A stretch of 64,000 bases of DNA from positions 88,212,587 to 88,276,586 of the forward strand of contig NC_052357.1 in NCBI RefSeq assembly GCF_009727055.1. The letters are read 5' to 3'. This DNA is from Benincasa hispida. Lineage: Eukaryota; Streptophyta; Magnoliopsida; Cucurbitales; Cucurbitaceae. Both the position numbers and the translations under genes were made by a program. Below, in pieces: positions 1 to 11,026 of the stretch. The notes beneath the pieces were generated by a model. The model saw only the letters and a program-made list of their open reading frames with translations, searched no databases and had not been told where the DNA came from. Every line of letters starts with the position of its first letter. Positions within the stretch are counted from its first letter, which is position 1.

Positions 1-290
1 ACACGATCGCGTGATATACGATATGAAGGCGCTCGCTAAGCGATAGTTTAGGCGATGGTGCTTTTTCGTATCGTAGTCGTTTAAACGATTGTATAAGGCT
101 TGCGTTGTGCGGAGCGCACTAGACGATCATTTACCTCGGGCTCCATCGCTTAGTAAAAGTTACACGATCGTTACTAAACGATCGTTTAGCTCTGGGAGCG
201 TAGGCAAACAATAAAGCAAATTGTTTGTTCTTTCGTGTAGATGATCGCGAGGAGTTTGGTGCACGATGGTTGGAGACACACTACTTCGTC
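1..290. repeat. CGATCG-rich degenerate repeat array, left end of element A
   Basis: Variants of AAACGATCGTTTAG and ACACGATCG recur in both orientations across the first 280 bases. A related array lies in the 3' LTR at about 7252-7400. This suggests that the window opens in or close to the 5' LTR of the same family, but the flanking sequences of the two arrays do not visibly align. Confidence 0.55.
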
Positions 291-484
291 CGGACGGTTC
301 AAGACCCGGTTCGCATGTTTTGAATCAGAGATTCCTTGGTCTTGTAATAGTTAGCTTTAGTTTTGTGGATTTGAGGCAATTTTACCCGATTCATTAACAT
401 TGGTTTATTATACTTGTGCTGTATGGTGTTTATATGACAAAATGTTTGACATATAGTTTAAAAAGCCACCTTAGATTGTGCAAT

Positions 485-700
485 TATTCATGCATCATGT
501 ATTATAAATGTTATAATCTAGTATGAAGAAATTACATGAAAGCATACGCATGCATCATGAAATATAAGAGTTATATTTTGCATGCAGTGAGCATAATCAT
601 GCATCATCCTTTTATTATAAGTGTTATAGTCTAAGGGTGAATGAAAGCATGTTGTGCTTGTTTCATTGCTGTTTTTGTATAAGCGTTATATAAAAGAAGT
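485..700 (+). repeat. Degenerate tandem repeat, CATGCATCAT core
   Basis: The phrase CATGCATCAT followed by an AT-rich stretch ending near GTTATA recurs at about 489, 551 and 597, with a weaker trace near 680. The spacing is roughly 45-80 bases. It lies in the non-coding leader of element A. Confidence 0.6.
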
Positions 701-1324
701 AGCAATGAATGAACAATGCATTGAGCATGACACTTAGGTTGTTTATAATCGTTATGAATATCTTGCATGTCTTAGCTCTGCATTGTGGTTTTGATTGTTT
801 CCGTTTATAGCTGTTAAAAAGGAAATTAGAACTAAAATCGATAAGAAATAGTTACATTCAGACTTAGGGTGAACTCACGTTTTTTAAAAGGGTTTTAAAA
901 TTGGATTGAGATAGACCTAAGTTCAAATGATTCTAAAGAGTTTAGTAACCTAGATTAATCTTTTAAAATCGGTTTAATAGGATTAAATGGATTGGCATAA
1001 AAGATTAAATTTGTTTTAAATCTATCTATAAGAGACCTTTTGTCTAAGGCAGGTTCTGTCTAGGCTGGGGTTCTTAAGCTGACAGAAACAAAACACCCTT
1101 ACCTAGGAACCTACCTGGAAAGGTGAATTAGATAGATTTTCTACAAGCATGCGACAATTGATCAAAGACTCCACTAAAGAGTTTAATGGATGATGATCAA
1201 AAGTTGTTTAACTATCTAAGGTAAAGTTACTCTTGGGAAAACCTAAAAGTCACTTAGTTAAAATCCTTAGCCATGTTTTTTTCTAAGTAAACTAAACCCT
1301 AGGTTATAAAATATTCAGTGGGAG

Positions 1325-1625
1325 GAATAGATGTATCTGATATGTCTATGATTCCACTCACGTTTCTCCCTGTATGTTCACACCGTGAGATTCATGCTTG
1401 GCCTCATGGTGCTCTGGGAGCATCTCCCTTTGGATGGTGTTTGCATGAGCCAATATCAAAGTGGACGGAGAAAGTGTTTATAGTAAATGGGTGAAGGATG
1501 TGTGTCAACACGTCCTATGATCTCTATCATTGGTTCACACCATGAGATCATTCTGTACTCCCTCATGGCGCCCTGGAAGCGCCCCCCCTTCGGATGGGTT
1601 ATGTACAATTGGTCAAGATCAACGT
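1325..1625 (+). repeat. Imperfect duplication in the leader of element A
   Basis: Two copies of a roughly 110-base segment, about 1355-1480 and 1510-1615, share the phrases CACACC(G/A)TGAGAT, CTCATGG(T/C)GC(T/C)CTGG and CTTTGGATGG or CTTCGGATGG. They differ by substitutions and small indels. No coding potential is visible. The duplication probably belongs to the untranslated leader upstream of gag. Confidence 0.6.
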
Positions 1626-1918
1626 GAACTCCAGAAATGGATAAGGTTGCCTTAGGTTTTGCCCCAATCGGATTTTTTCCCTTCGAATTGGCTGCTTGGG
1701 GCGAATCTCTAGGGCCTAAAATGGTGGGTCACACTCAAGAGAGATTGTTAAGTAAGTTAATGATCTCTTGACCAAATCAATGATGGCTAGCTGTTATAGG
1801 AGCAAGAGTTGTTCTGGTATTAATGATTGGTTGAGAACTTCTCAATTCAGAGGAGGGATAATTGACCTCACTTCGGCAACTTTTGTCCTAAACCTTTGAA
1901 GCGTCATTACCAAACTAG

Positions 1919-2343
1919 ATGTCACACGGGGTTCATATTAGTTTTGCTAAAACCTTATTGGATGTTGTTTGTTCTACAACGGGTATTTTCTTAAAACCTA
2001 ACATAGGTCAATGTGTTTTTCTTTTCAGCAACTCGTTAGTATTTTCATTTAGTGCTTTTAATATGACTGATTACATACAGTGGAAAGAATCGTGTAAAAT
2101 GTATTTCGTGGCAAACAACCTTGAATTTGTCATGGTTGAGGAGTGTCTTTAAGTCTTGACCCTTGATGCACCACAAAGTGTTCGCATTGCATATGAGGTG
2201 TGGATGAAGGCTAATTCATTGGCCCGACTTCACATTTTGGCTAATATACCTGATGTTTTGGCCAAAAGGTTGAGCACATGTTCATTGCACGCGAGATCAT
2301 GGACTCGTTGCAAGATTTATTTGAACGTCAGTTCTTACTTGTT
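1919..2343 (+). pseudogene. copia gag remnant (element A)
   Basis: Gag would coat element RNA in virus-like particles. A short gag-like stretch starts near 2064 (MTDYIQWKESCKMYFVANN) and continues past a stop at about 2150 with alanine/leucine-rich helix-like sequence up to about 2340. Shortly after comes the protease region. No CX2CX4HX4C zinc knuckle is visible between gag and protease, so the 3' part of gag seems to have been deleted. The piece at 1919-2063 upstream is of doubtful coding value. Confidence 0.7.
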
Positions 2344-3900
2344 GAGCATGAAGGGATGGATGACGAAACCAGTAGTGTTAGTTGTTCTGACACTGATCCC
2401 ACTACTCTCCAAAAGAGAAGGAAAGACAGTAAATCTGATTTATTGATCTTGGAGACGTATTTGGTAGAGAATGATGATTCTGCCTGGATCTTAGATTTGG
2501 GTGCTACCAATCATGTCAGTTCCTTTTACCAAGGATTCAGTTCCTAGAAAACGTTGCCACAGAGAAAGATGACTCTTAGAGTCGGTACTAGTGAGGTCAT
2601 TTCAGTTGTTGCTATAGGTAGGCTGAAGTTATTTGTTGATAAGAAACGTTATCTATTACTGGATAATGTTTTCGTAGTTCCTCATATTAAGAGGAATTTG
2701 ATCTCGGTTTCTTGTCTCATTGAACAAGACTACACCGTCTTCTTTTCTGAGAATAAAATGTTTATTTTCAAGAATGTAATGGAGATTGGTTATGGTTCAA
2801 TGGAAAATAACTTATATGTACTAAGGCCGTTAGTCAAAAAAAGCCTTGTTTTCAAAAAAAGTCTTGTTTAACACTGAAATGTTCAGTACGACAACAACAG
2901 CTAAAAGACCAAAGGTTTCTTCTAAGGAAAACACCTATCTTTGGCATCTAAGATTAGATCACATCAACCTCAATAGCATTGAGAAGTTGATGAAAAGTGA
3001 AATTCTAAAGATTTTAGAAGAAAACTCCTTGTCGGTATGTGAATCATGTCTCGAAGGCAAGATGACCAAACGACCTTTTACTGGAAAAGGTTACAGAGCC
3101 AAGGAAGCCTTGGAGCTTGTACATTAGACCTTTGTATTCCGATGAATGTTAGAGCTCGAGGTGGGTATGAATATTTCATCTCTTTCATAGATGATTATTC
3201 AAGATTCGGGTATCTTTACCTAATGCAACGTAAGTCTGAAGCCCTTGACAAGTTAAAGGAGTATAAGGCTGAAGTTGGAAACTTTTTAGGTAAGAAGATA
3301 AAAACACTACAATCTAATTGTGGTGGAGAGTATATGGACCTCCAATTCCAGAACTATATGATAGAACATGGAATTGCATCCCAACTCTCGGCCCCTGGTA
3401 CACCTTAGCAAAATGGTGTATCGGAAAGGAGAAATAGAACCTTGTTGGACATGGTTCAGTCTATGATGAGTTATGCTCATCTTCCAAACTCGTTTTAGGG
3501 TTTTGCAGTAGAGACTGCATGCTATATCTTGAACAACATTCCCTCGAAAAGTATTTCTAAAACACCTTTTGAGTTATGGAGAGGTCGTAAAAGTAGTTTA
3601 TGCCACTTCAGAATTTTGGGTTGTCCGGCACATGTGCTCGTGACTAACCCAAAGAAGTTGAAATAACATTCGAAGGTTTGCCTCTTTGTAGGCCACCCCA
3701 AGGAAACGAGAGGTGGATACTTCTATGATCCAAGTGAGAATAAAGTGTTTGTTTCTACAAATGCTATCTTTTTGGAAGAAGACCACATCCGGTATCATAA
3801 GTTACGAAGTAAGCTCATTTTGCGTGAGATTGAGACTGCTGAAGGTTCAACAAGAGTTGTTGAACAGACCGATAGATCAACAAGAGTTGTTGAGGTCTAT
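2344..3900 (+). pseudogene. copia protease and integrase remnant (element A)
   Basis: The aspartic protease site reads DLGATNHV (about 2491-2514), where the family has D-S-G-A, so the serine is changed. The GAG-pre-integrase zinc region follows (H-H near 2942-2965, C-C near 3040-3050), then the integrase core. There the family's second catalytic aspartate, in the S-D-x-G-G-E-Y context, is replaced at about 3310-3330 (QSNCGGEYMD). In-frame stops stand at 2545-2547, 3406-3408 and 3496-3498, with further stops later. Frame changes occur near 2860 and near 3125. All this shows long inactivity. Confidence 0.88.
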
Positions 3901-4119
3901 ACATATAGTTAACCAACTCAAAAGTTGAGACTGCCTCGACGTAGTGGGAGGGTTATGAATCTACCAGATCGCTACATGGGTTTAACTGAAGCCCAAAACA
4001 TCATTTCGAATGATGAGGTCGAGGATCCGTTGTCTTTTAAGAAAACGATAAGGATGTTGACAAAGATGAATAAATTAAAGCCATAAACCAGGAAATATAG
4101 TCTATATACTTCAATAACG

Positions 4120-5600
4120 TTTAGGAGTTTGTTGATCCACTTGATGGGGTAAGACCTATTGGGTGTAAGTGGATCTATAAGTGAAAAAGAGGTGTAGATG
4201 GAAAAGTGCAAACCTTTAAGACTCGACTCGTGGCAAAGGGTTATATCCAGGTTGAAGGAGTTGACTATGAGGAAACTTTCTCACCTATTGTCATGCTCAA
4301 ATCTATTAGGATACTTCTATCCATAGCCACATTTTATGATTATGAAATATGACAAATGGACGTCAAGACTACCTTTCTTAATGGTAATCTTGAGGAGACC
4401 ATCTATATGACTCAACCAGAGGAGTTCATAGTTCCAGATCAAGAGCAAAAAGTTTGCAAGCTTAATAGATCCATTTATGGGCTGAAACAAGCGTCTCGAT
4501 CATGGAACATTAGATTTGACATTGCCGTCAAGTCGTTTGGCTTTAATCAGAACGTTGATGAGCCTTGTGTCTACAAGAAGATCATCAACAGCTCAGTAGC
4601 TTTCCTAATATTGTATGTGGATGATATCTTACTCATTGGGAATAATGTAGGGCATCTGACTGACATTTAGAAATGGCTAGCTGCTTAGTTCCAAATGAAA
4701 GATTTGGGTGAGGCACAGTATGTTCTAGGGATCCAAATCATTTGGGATCGTAAGAAAAAATGGTTAGCCCCGTCTCAGGCATCGTACATCGATCAAATGT
4801 TGATCAGGTACATGATGCAGGATTCTATGAGGGGTTTGTTACCCTTCAGGCATGAAATCATTTTGTCTAAGGATCAATGTCCTAAGGCACCTCAAGAGAT
4901 TGAGGAGATGAGTCGAATTCCCTATACTTCAGCTGTAGGAAGCTTAATGTATGCAATGTTGTGTACCAGACCCAACATTTTCTATGTAGTAGGGATTGTC
5001 TGTCGGTATCAGTTCAATCCAGGATTTGATCACTGGACGGCATTCAAGACGATCTTCAAGTATCTTCGGAGAATAAGGGACTACATGCTCATGTATGGGG
5101 ATAAGTATCTGATCCTTACAGTATATACGGACTCTGTTTTTCAGACTGATAGAGATTCTCGTAAATCGTCATCGGGGTCAGTTCTCACTCTGAATGAAGG
5201 GGTTGTAGTGTGGTGAAGCATCAAGCAAGGATGCATCATGCACTCCACTATGGAAGCCGAATACGTAGCTACTTGTGAAGCAGCTAAGAAAGCTGTTTGG
5301 CTGAGGAAATTCCTTTCAGATTTGGAAGTTGTTCCAAATATGGATTTGTCTACCACTCTGTATTGTGATAACAGTGGGACTATGGTAAATTCAAAGGAGC
5401 CTCGGAGTCATCGTCGAGGTAAGCATATAGAGCGAAAATACTACTTGATCAAGGAGATCGTGCATCGCGGTGATGTGATAGTCACGAAGATCGCATCGGA
5501 GCACAATGTTGCTGATCCCTTTACAAAGGCTCTCACGACTAAAGTGTTCAAGGGTCACCTAGAGAGTCTGGGTCTGCGAGACATGTGGCATCTTTTCTAA
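4120..5600 (+). pseudogene. copia reverse transcriptase / RNase H remnant (element A)
   Basis: One continuous reading frame runs from about 4139 to 5600, broken only by stops at 4182-4184, 4350-4352, 4668-4670, 4686-4688 and 5214-5216. The YVDD polymerase motif is intact at about 4613-4624. RNase H motifs follow, including ADPFTKAL near the end. Against the usual copia residues, four of the five stops look like C-to-T or G-to-A transitions, as expected from decay of methylated cytosines. This is the best preserved part of element A. Confidence 0.93.
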
Positions 5601-5720
5601 GGAAAGTGGGAGATGATACCTGTCTCTTATACACATCTAGATGTGTATAAGAGACAGCACCTGGAGAGTCTGGATTCGCAAGACATGGGCCATCTTATCT
5701 AAGGAAAGTGGGAGATGATA
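5556..5720 (+). repeat. Direct repeat flanking the adapter sequence
   Basis: Segments 5556-5619 and 5658-5720 are similar copies of the same element-A sequence (end of RNase H and beginning of the 3' untranslated part). They differ at several positions and are separated only by the 38-bp adapter. They look like two different genomic copies of the element joined through a library adapter, not a true tandem duplication. Confidence 0.9.
5620..5657. other. Nextera mate-pair junction adapter (assembly contamination)
   Basis: Positions 5620-5638 read CTGTCTCTTATACACATCT, the 19-bp Tn5 mosaic end. Positions 5639-5657 are its exact reverse complement. This 38-bp perfect palindrome is the known junction adapter of Nextera mate-pair libraries. 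Its occurrence between two non-identical copies of one retrotransposon segment marks a chimeric join in the assembly and not plant DNA. Confidence 0.97.
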
Positions 5721-5792
5721 CTGGGGTATGCTCTAGTTTATTTTATATTGTACATGTTTTTCTTGTATTGTACATTAGTCTCCTGAGACATT

Positions 5793-5808
5793 AGGATAAG
5801 TGGGAGAT
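5793..5808 (+). other. Polypurine tract of element A
   Basis: The purine-rich stretch AGGATAAGTGGGAGAT lies directly before the TGTTGGG start of the 3' LTR. This is the usual place for the primer of plus-strand DNA synthesis in copia elements. A similar purine run (AAGGAAAGTGGGAGATGATA) occurs twice upstream, on either side of the adapter. Confidence 0.75.
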
Positions 5809-7812
5809 TGTTGGGATTGGAGTCCTAATTCTCCCAGAGTCTCGTTATTTGTAATTATACACATTGTTTTATGAATAAAACAATTGTTATTTCATTCTGA
5901 CATTTACTCATATCCAATAAACAAAGCTCCAAGGTTATCTTATGTAAACTTAAGCATGTATATGTGATATACAAGTGGATCATGTCTTAAGTAATAACCT
6001 AAATAGGTCTGTAGTATAAGGATTAAGGTGGGATACCTAATCCTGGTGACACTACGGATACGACCCGTTTTGTAGAGGTTTGCAAGTGTTGTAAACTACT
6101 ACAGATGGTAGATTCTGACCATTCATGTGGAGATATGCGAGTAGGGGTATCCTATACAAAGAGTTTGTATAAAACCAGACCACGAGATGACTAGACTCTG
6201 TATATAACGCTGTTGATACTGGAGACTTACAACTTACCTAAATGACCCTAGGTGACACAACCTCATTCTTGAGTGTTTTGGGAACTCCTGCCTTTGAGGA
6301 TGGTCCTTTAATTAGTATGGGTGAGAGTGGCCAGATTGCCAACTCAACATGCCTACCTTTTTGGGGACTTGTCTGATTTGGGAGCTGGGAACTCAATTAC
6401 ACAAGATGGAATTCATTCCTTCCCCAAAGTAGGGGTAAGTAGATAGATTGCTCTCTTAAGGGCTGATTCCAAGGCTTGAGCATAGTGGCCACAACTTCTC
6501 TTTGGAAGAGATGACTCAGTTATAGTAGGACTATGACTTATGTTCATTAGAGGATTCAGTTGTACTTAAGAAGTTAGATATAACTACAGGGGCATAACGG
6601 TTATTCCCTGAACTGTACTTACGAGCAATCTGTGAAGGGTTGTCACACTGTTGATTGGTTAAGATGGACATATAATATATCTGTGGTAAGGAGAGTAGTG
6701 GAGTGCCTGGCAGTTAACAGATGGTGGATCCCGTGACTAAAGAGTTTAGTCAATTATTCACATACCGTTGGACTCCTTGGTAGCTCAATGGATTCAAGTT
6801 GGGGATCAATTCTTGGTGTTGATTTGAAATGTTCAAATTAACAAGAAGTAATTCGATTATATATGATATGATCGGTATGGTGTATGAGATACATCAAATG
6901 GAGGATTAATGTAAATGAGATTTACATTAAGTGCCATGAAATAGAAAAAGAGCTATGGTTTATATGTTTCATAAGATGAAATATTAAAACTATGGATTAT
7001 AAATATATTATAATAAGTTAGTTATCATTTATATTTATAATAATATTAATTGTTGGATAATTATCTCTTTTTCTCTAATAACCAATTGAGTGGGAGGTTA
7101 TTGGTGGTTTCATGGTAACCGTGAGATAAAAGGAAAAATGTTTTCCTATTTTTAGTAAGGATTTTCAAAATTGTTCATTTGAATTTTTCACTCTCGGAAA
7201 ATACTCACGGAGAAGTTGTCAAGTAAATCAGTTACTCAGCGACAGCCTGGAGTTAGCTAAACGATCGTGGAGTGTTCTTACACGATAGACACTCAGCTAG
7301 ACGATAAGCTAAACGATCGCATAGCTTTTGCTAGACGACCGCATAGCTTTTTCTAAACAATTGGGGATCGACCTATACGATAGGTTATTCCATCTCCCAC
7401 TTGCTCAATCGTTTACGATTGTGGTTCCTCCATTTTTCTGCCTCTAACCAAGTCCACACAGAGCCCACCCTCTGGATTCTCACAATGAGAATACCAAGGT
7501 AACCTTCTTGGTGGTGTCATACTCAATTCGATACTGTTGAGGTTCTGTGGAGGCCATTCGCGGTGTTCGGGGTGTTCGTGACCTTGATGTTGCTGTGATC
7601 GAGCATTCGTGATCAAGGAACTTGAAGATGAGTCTACAAAGGTTTGTTAATTCTTCCATTGATTTGTAGTAAAGGATGTTGTGATTTCTATTTTATGCAT
7701 AACCGCATGTTTCCATTCGTGATTGTAATTGTAAAGTTCATATACGATTGAAATTTGGAAAGATCCTTCCGCTGCTCATGAAAATCCTCGTGTTAGATTT
7801 CCTTCAATAACA
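5809..7812 (+). mobile_element. 3' LTR of copia element A
   Basis: It starts TGTTGGGATTGG after the purine tract and ends AATAACA, with TGTT/AACA ends as in copia LTRs. At 7813 the sequence turns abruptly into reverse transcriptase sequence of element B on the other strand. The length would be 2004 bp. A degenerate CGATCG/CGATAAG array lies at about 7252-7400. The short reading frames inside carry no recognisable protein. Confidence 0.82.
7252..7400. repeat. CGATCG-rich array in the 3' LTR
   Basis: Degenerate copies of (A/T)AAACGATCGCATAGCTTTT and CTAGACGA(T/C)(A/C)G repeat with a period of roughly 25-30 bases. They resemble the array at 1-290. Tandem motifs in LTRs can be enhancer-like, but nothing here proves that role. 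Confidence 0.6.
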
Positions 7813-8451
7813 ACCGGCTTAATCTCAAAATGATCAAATTTTCTCAGCACCTTCTCTATATATTGAGATTGAGAAAGTATGTATCCACTTAAATTTCTTG
7901 TTATTCAAATCCCAAGGATAACATCAGCAAGACCAATGTCTTTCAAATCAAAGTTGGATTTCAACATCCTTTTAGTAGAATCAATGGCACTTCTAATTGA
8001 GTCCATTATCAACATATCACCGACATACAAGCAAACAACGACACATTCTTGATCTATAATTTTAACATAGACATATTTATCACACTCATTTATCTTAAAT
8101 CCATTTGATAATATATAGTGTGATCAAACTTTTCATGTCATTGTTTGAGTGCTTGTTTCAACCCATAAAGAGACTTGACAAGTTAACAAACTTTGTCTTC
8201 AAGTCCTTTAACAACAAACCTTTCATGTTGTTCTATATAGATTTCTTCATCAAAATCTCTATTTAAAAATGTAGTTTTACATCCATTTGGTGTATTTCCA
8301 AATTTTGTAAAGCTATTATTGCAATTAACATTCTTATATATGTAATCCTCATTACTGGAGAATACGTATAAAAGAAATCTAACCGTTCTTTTTTACAAAA
8401 GCCTTTAGCTACTAAGCGAGCTTTGTACTTATCAATAGTACCACCAACCAT
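7813..8451 (-). pseudogene. copia reverse transcriptase remnant (element B)
   Basis: The best stretch begins KYKARLVAKGF near 8430 and includes QMDVKLHF near 8263-8290. Further on, the catalytic YVDD site is changed to YVGD (8016-8027), and sequence typical of the following ILSQSQYIEKVL region reaches 7813, where element A interrupts it. Several frame breaks separate these blocks. The polymerase cannot be active. Confidence 0.88.
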
Positions 8452-8639
8452 CAGCTTTCTCTTAAAAATCCATTTACTCCCAATTGGTTTACTTCTAGGA
8501 GGTAAATCAAATAGTACACAAGTATTGTTATGTAAAATGGATTCTAGCTCACTATTGATAGCTTCTTTCCAATAAGGTACATCAAAAGATGATACAACTT
8601 CTTGAAAAGTCTTGAGGCCCGCCTTCTATTATCTAAATT

Positions 8640-9525
8640 ATGAAATCATGTAAAAAAAAAAGAAAGAAAGAAAGAGTAGCTTTCTTAGCTCTTTTGCTTC
8701 TTCTAGGTTAAGATTAGTAGTCTGATCGTCTTAATCTTTTTTAAAGTTGGCTTCATTAATTTTTTTGGCACCATAATTTTGTGTCCTTCCTATTTTAAAG
8801 GAAAAATATCCTCAAAGAATTCATCCTCAATTGATTCCATTATGGTATTATTATTAATATCAGATATTTTTTATTTAATCACCGTGAATCTATAAGTAGC
8901 ACTATGCATTGCATATCTTATAAAGACACAATCAATTATCTTAGACCCAAGTTTGGTTCTTTTTGGTAAAGGAACTTGTACATTTGTCAAACACTTCCAC
9001 ACTTTCAGCATATGATATGAGTGTAACTTTCCATTCCACACTTCATAAGGTGATTTATTAGTTCTCTTGTGTGGAATTCCATTTAGTACAAAATTTGTTG
9101 TCAGCAAAGCTTCCCCCCACAAATTATGAGGTAAACCTGAACTATTCAACATGCAATTAACCATGTCCTTTAAAGTTTGGTTCTTTCTTTCAGCTATACG
9201 ATTTGTTGTGGTGTATAAGGTGTCGTATTTTGATGGATTATATCATTAATTTCACAAAGTTCACAAAGTGATGATGATTTATATTCACCACCTCTATCTA
9301 ATCTAAGCACCTTTATTTTCTTCTCAAGTTGGTTTCAACTTCTGCATTATATATTTTAAAAACATTAAAGGTTTCATCTTTACTATGTAATAAATATACG
9401 TGGTAATTTTTACTATAATCACCAATGAATATGACAAAATATCTCTTACTACCTGATGTAGCAGTACTTTTTATGTTACATACATCACTGTGGATTAAAT
9501 CAAGTAACTCATTACTTCTTTCCAC
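8640..9525 (-). pseudogene. copia integrase remnant (element B)
   Basis: 9313-9525 reads as an integrase core start (DLIHSDVCNIKSTATSGSKR then FIGDYSKNYHVYLL). 8871-9164 reads as the integrase C-terminal half (NLWGEALLTTNFVLNGIPHK, then KSPYEVWNGK). The two blocks are separated by frame breaks. A short AAAGAAAG-rich tract near 8655-8680 interrupts the part further downstream. Confidence 0.85.
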
Positions 9526-9782
9526 AGATAAAAATGACTTTCAAGTAAACTTTGATTCAAAACAAACTTCGCATTTATGTCTATCACTAATGTTAAAATT
9601 CGACAATAGTCATAAACTTACCATTCTATTTAAAGAAGATAATTGACATACCCCAATCTAGAATGTCAAATATCATAACTCAACAATATAAGCAAAAGAG
9701 TTGATATTATTATTATTCTTTGGTATTTGTGCCAGTACATTCAGTTTGAACATGTCATCACTTAGATAGCCTTTTCCCACTT

Positions 9783-10250
9783 TCATATCCCCATTTTTTT
9801 AAAAAAAATATCAGACTCGAATATAAGCTTGAGCCTATTTTTGTTAAATAGAGTTTCTGACACTATATTCTTTCGGATCTCTGGCACATGCCACATATCA
9901 TTGTAGGTAAGTATTTTTCCAGAAGCCCATGTTAGTAGGACTTTGCCTTTACCTTTCACAGAGACAGTTGAAACATTTCCCATGTATAGCTTATCGCTGT
10001 CATCTAGCTTCTCATATATAATGAACAATGACTTGTCCTTACAAATGTGCCTAGTAGCACTAGTATCAATCCACGAACCTTTGTGTTTGAAGCTATATTT
10101 ATCTAAAAAATGATGACAACCAAATCGTTATTTTCCATGGCATTAGACTGATTGTTGGAACTTTTTTCCTTCTTGCGTTTGCACATTGCAACAGTATGAC
10201 CACTCTTACCACAAACCTAGCAATTTCCTCAAATGTGCTTGCAAGCATCA
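9783..10250 (-). pseudogene. copia protease region and gag zinc knuckle (element B)
   Basis: A CCHC zinc knuckle, C-x2-C-x4-H-x4-C with the sequence VCGKSGHTVAMCK, is preserved at 10181-10223 apart from a stop between the first two cysteines. Further along the minus strand, 10028-9783 matches the protease/pre-integrase part (WHVPEIRKNIVSETLFNK). This order fits the gag-protease junction of copia elements. Confidence 0.8.
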
Positions 10251-10639
10251 TACCTTGACCTATGATTTGCATTTTACTTCTTGAAATTATGCTTCTGGGT
10301 TATTCTTTTAAGCTTCAACAATGTGAGCCTTAACTTCAACTTCTAACATAGTTTTATCTCATTTTCTGTTTTCCTTTTCTATATAGAGTTTTTCCACGAG
10401 GTTCTCCATGGATAACTCCTTTCGCTTGTGTTTGAGATAGCACTTGAGGTCCTTTCAGGAAGGAGGCAACTTTAATCAGAACAACTTGTAATAGCTCACT
10501 GATGTCTAATTCTTCACTTTGCAAATCACTGATGATAATTTACAATTCTTCCATCCCATTGACTACCAACTTGGTATTAATCATTTCATAATCTAAGAAT
10601 TTTTCCACGAAGGAATTTCTTAGTACTAGCATTTTCCAA

Positions 10640-10999
10640 CTTGTACTTCTTGTTTAATGCCTCTCACAATAGTTTTGATGTATTGTGGGCATTGCAATAA
10701 ACGTTATATAAAGTGTCCTCAAGACCACTAAGTATATAATTATGGTACAAGAAGTTCGAGTGCATCCATGCTTGTTTTGCAGCTTTCGTTTCAAGAGTTA
10801 TAGCTTCTGGTGGGGTCATTGGGCAATCTTCCTTCAAAATGTGAGCAAGATTTAGTGTGGTGAGATAAAAGATCATCTTCTGTTTTCGTCTCTTGAAGTT
10901 GTCTCCTTTGAACTTTTCTAGTTTTTAAGCATGAGGTTTGACAATGGACGATGCCATCATAGCAGATGTAGCGACATTGGTGGAGGAGTTTGCATCCAT
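10640..10999 (-). pseudogene. copia gag N-terminal remnant (element B)
   Basis: The start ATG on the minus strand is at 10999, 28 bases inside the LTR end. The frame reads MDANSSTNVATSAMM, meets a stop at about 10927, and continues with typical copia gag sequence (MIFYLTTLNLAHIL; KAAKQAWMHSNFLYHNYILS) to about 10664. Gag would form particles. The stop and the later frame breaks abolish it. Confidence 0.82.
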
Positions 11000-11026
11000 C
11001 GATTCAGATATTAATTGTCTTCAGAT

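Larger units (their letters stand above)
1..5808 (+). mobile_element. Ty1/copia retrotransposon A, internal region (degenerate)
   Basis: Matches to gag, protease, integrase, reverse transcriptase and RNase H occur in copia order (integrase before reverse transcriptase) on the plus strand between about 1919 and 5600. They are followed by a purine-rich tract and an LTR. The left end runs off the window, so the 5' LTR and primer-binding site are not identified; I saw no clear match to the usual tRNA-Met primer site. A long non-coding leader (up to 1918) precedes gag. Several in-frame stops and at least two frameshifts make it non-functional. The copia call is firm; the subfamily is unknown. Confidence 0.93.
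7813..11026 (-). mobile_element. Ty1/copia retrotransposon B, internal region (truncated here)
   Basis: On the minus strand, gag, zinc knuckle, protease, integrase and reverse transcriptase remnants run from 10999 down to 7813 in copia order. The reverse transcriptase stops exactly at the end of element A's 3' LTR. The remaining C-terminal part, RNase H and 3' LTR should therefore lie left of element A, outside the window. This is a nested insertion and element B is the older of the two. Stops and frameshifts are frequent. Confidence 0.88.

Noticed and set aside
6780..6830. tRNA-like phrase GGTAGCTCAATGG in the 3' LTR
   Set aside because: It resembles an A box, but no B box or cloverleaf follows at the right distance.
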